In this document: positions 37,906 through 38,910 of the stretch, in pieces | How positions within the stretch are numbered: position 1 is the first letter of the stretch | Layout: each line of letters opens with the position of its first letter | Origin: Gammaproteobacteria bacterium | Lineage (GTDB): Bacteria; Pseudomonadota; Gammaproteobacteria; Steroidobacterales; Steroidobacteraceae | DNA length: 38,910 nt | Direction: 5' to 3' | NCBI GenBank assembly: GCA_023265875.1 | Contig: JAHFSF010000005.1 | Span: 1 to 38,910, forward strand | Made by a program: the position numbers and the translations under genes | Notes under the pieces: generated by a model | The model's input: only the letters and a program-made list of their open reading frames with translations | Told to the model about the DNA's origin: nothing | The model's database searches: none

Positions 37906-38910
37906 ATGAAATTCAGTGCTGAACGCGCAGACCTGCTTACTGCACTGCAGTCGGTTATCGGCGTGGTCGAACGCCGCCAGACGATGCCAATCCTGGCAAA
38001 TCTGCTGCTTTCGGCGAAGGATGGGAACTTGCTAATTACCGCGACAGATCTTGAGGTGGAATTAGTCGCTCGCGCACCAGTCAAGTCCGGGGTTGATGGG
38101 AAATTGACGATCCCAGGACGCAAGTTCCTCGATATCTGCCGCTCTTTGCCCGAGGGTATGACTCTGTCTCTTTCTCACGAGGCTGCTAAAGCTACGGTGA
38201 GGGCTGGCCGGAGCCGCTTCGTTCTAGCGACACTGCCCGCGGAAGACTTTCCAGTCATCGATGAGCTGGCCGAACACAAAACCTTGGAACTTTCACAGGC
38301 CGACCTCAGGCGGTTGCTGGACAAAACCCACTTTTCCATGGCGCAGCAGGACGTTCGCTACTACCTGAACGGCATGCTGCTGGAAACGGATGGCAAAATG
38401 TTGCGCACGGTCGCGACTGACGGACACCGTCTGGCGCTGTGTGAAATGGATCTGCCGACCAGCGGTGGCAACCAGCAAGTCATCGTGCCACGCAAGGGCG
38501 TCCTGGAATTGCAGCGCCTGCTAGGCACTGAGGGAACCGTTGCGATCACGATTGGCTCGAATCACGTTAGAGCCCAGATCGGCGATGTTCGACTCACTTC
38601 GAAGCTAATTGACGGCAGGTTCCCGGAATACGGCCGCGTGATTCCGGCCGCGCCGCCGCGGGCGGTAGTCGCCGATCGCGAGACGCTCCGCGCGGCGCTG
38701 CACCGTACGGCGATCCTGGCGAACGAAAAATACCGGGGCATCCGGCTGGCGCTGAAAAGGAATTCGCTGACGCTGCAGGCGCACAACCCGGAGCAGGAGG
38801 AAGCGGAAGAGCAGGTGGAGGTCAAATACCAGGGCGACGAGCTGGAAGTTGGATTCAATGTGACCTACCTGCTGGAGGCGCTGGCGGCGGTGGATGGGGC
38901 CGAGGTGGAA
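37906..38910 (+). CDS. dnaN: DNA polymerase III beta sliding clamp, truncated by the window end
   Basis: MKFSAERADLLTALQSVIGVVERRQTMPILANLLLSAKDGNLLITATDLEVELVARA...; open frame to the window end. Confidence 0.97.
   Translation, partial: MKFSAERADLLTALQSVIGVVERRQTMPILANLLLSAKDGNLLITATDLEVELVARAPVKSGVDGKLTIPGRKFLDICRSLPEGMTLSLSHEAAKATVRAGRSRFVLATLPAEDFPVIDELAEHKTLELSQADLRRLLDKTHFSMAQQDVRYYLNGMLLETDGKMLRTVATDGHRLALCEMDLPTSGGNQQVIVPRKGVLELQRLLGTEGTVAITIGSNHVRAQIGDVRLTSKLIDGRFPEYGRVIPAAPPRAVVADRETLRAALHRTAILANEKYRGIRLALKRNSLTLQAHNPEQEEAEEQVEVKYQGDELEVGFNVTYLLEALAAVDGAEVE

Noticed and set aside
1-38910. CRISPR array, prophage, IS element, tRNA/rRNA or toxin-antitoxin/defence system
   Set aside because: Searched by eye; no regularly spaced repeats, transposase/integrase motifs, cloverleaf-like sequence or recognisable defence proteins were seen.

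Overview
GC-rich, apparently gammaproteobacterial chromosomal segment covering the replication-origin neighbourhood. The right end has the canonical block mnmE < yidC < yidD < rnpA < rpmH (minus strand) followed by dnaA > dnaN (plus strand, dnaN truncated by the window), with sparse DnaA boxes in the rpmH-dnaA and dnaA-dnaN gaps. mnmG lies at the left end, about 30 kb from mnmE, followed by an ATGA-overlapping peptide-binding lipoprotein gene. The 30 kb between mnmG and mnmE holds: envelope/lipoprotein genes including several NTF2-like proteins, a tandem GFA-domain protein, a D-2-hydroxyacid dehydrogenase with a signal peptide, a PhoU-like/PiT phosphate pair, a copper-handling operon (CopL-like, TolC-like, multicopper oxidase, cytochrome c-NTF2 fusion, P-type ATPase), a tightly overlapped 7-gene catabolic operon (two class III aminotransferases, aldehyde dehydrogenase, two-subunit CoA-transferase-like enzyme, TolB propeller/CehA-type hydrolase, S9 peptidase), a P1 (DmpA-type) peptidase, an exported amidohydrolase with an APC permease, glucokinase and a methyltransferase. 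I saw no tRNA, rRNA, CRISPR, IS element or prophage. The best leads are the 7-gene operon with its peptidase/permease neighbours, the cytochrome c-NTF2 fusion in the copper operon, and a frameshifted micro-ORF between yidC and mnmE. All functional names come from reading motifs in the translations; no database search was run.
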